A stretch of 64,000 nucleotides of DNA. Origin: Lytechinus variegatus (Eukaryota; Echinodermata; Echinoidea; Temnopleuroida; Toxopneustidae). Each line of letters opens with the position of its first letter. Position 1 is the stretch's first letter. Location of the stretch: the NCBI RefSeq assembly GCF_018143015.1, contig NC_054748.1, positions 13,568,967 to 13,632,966 on the forward strand. Direction: 5' to 3'. The notes under the pieces are model-generated. The model did no database searches, was not told the origin of the DNA, and saw nothing but the letters and a program-made list of their open reading frames with translations. This document shows, one piece after another, positions 63,839-64,000 of this stretch. Made by a program: the position numbers and the translations under genes.

Positions 63839-64000
63839 GTAAGATCATCAAATTTTGAAATCATCATTGCTTCATAATGCCTTTCTCTCACATGCTTATT
63901 CAATGCTTCTTGAATGTTTATTTTTGGTGACAATTTGGCCATTGTAACTTCCATGGATACTTTGATTTTTATTGGCGACATAGCACTTTACCATTGTAGT

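Overview
The window is AT-rich animal DNA: multi-exon genes with phased GT-AG introns, introns packed with palindromic DNA transposons, tRNA-derived SINEs and CR1/L2-like LINE pieces. The proteins look deuterostome-like and the repeats resemble those of sea urchins and their relatives, so a marine invertebrate, probably an echinoderm, is my best guess. The species cannot be fixed from sequence alone.

Three host genes account for the coding sequence. NAT10 (RNA cytidine acetyltransferase) is complete on the + strand: 26 coding exons at 6059-36800 give 1039 residues. RUVBL2 (Reptin AAA+ ATPase) is complete on the - strand: 14 coding exons from 55952 down to 41030 give 466 residues. CMTR2 (cap-2 ribose methyltransferase) starts on the + strand at 58174 and runs off the right edge after six coding exons (460 codons). 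NAT10 and RUVBL2 converge; RUVBL2 and CMTR2 diverge across about 2.2 kb that holds a long inverted repeat. All three act on RNA or RNPs: 18S rRNA and tRNA acetylation, box C/D snoRNP assembly, and mRNA/snRNA cap methylation.

Layout: 1-6000 is non-coding, with several palindromic elements and a tandem repeat carrying direct AGGTCA repeats (4721-5790). NAT10 introns hold a hAT element nested in another hAT (14803-17802), an AT-AC U12-type intron (19767-20157), an 89-bp minisatellite of about 30 copies (21437-25130), two LINE fragments (25325-28960) and GGAT/ATC microsatellites. 36840-41029 is the convergent gap with MITEs and a SINE. RUVBL2 introns hold SINEs, TTAA-flanked MITEs and a further hAT-like element (48833-50487).

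The most unusual signal is a recurring structure: introns carrying tandem copies of the edge of the neighbouring exon together with its splice site. I see it at seven junctions: NAT10 exons 9, 12, 15 and 23, RUVBL2 exons 10 and 12, and CMTR2 exon 4. Copy number runs from one decayed copy to about 30. The NAT10 exon 15 array repeats the exon's 3' end plus its GT donor; the RUVBL2 exon 10 array repeats the Walker B-coding exon start plus its AG acceptor.
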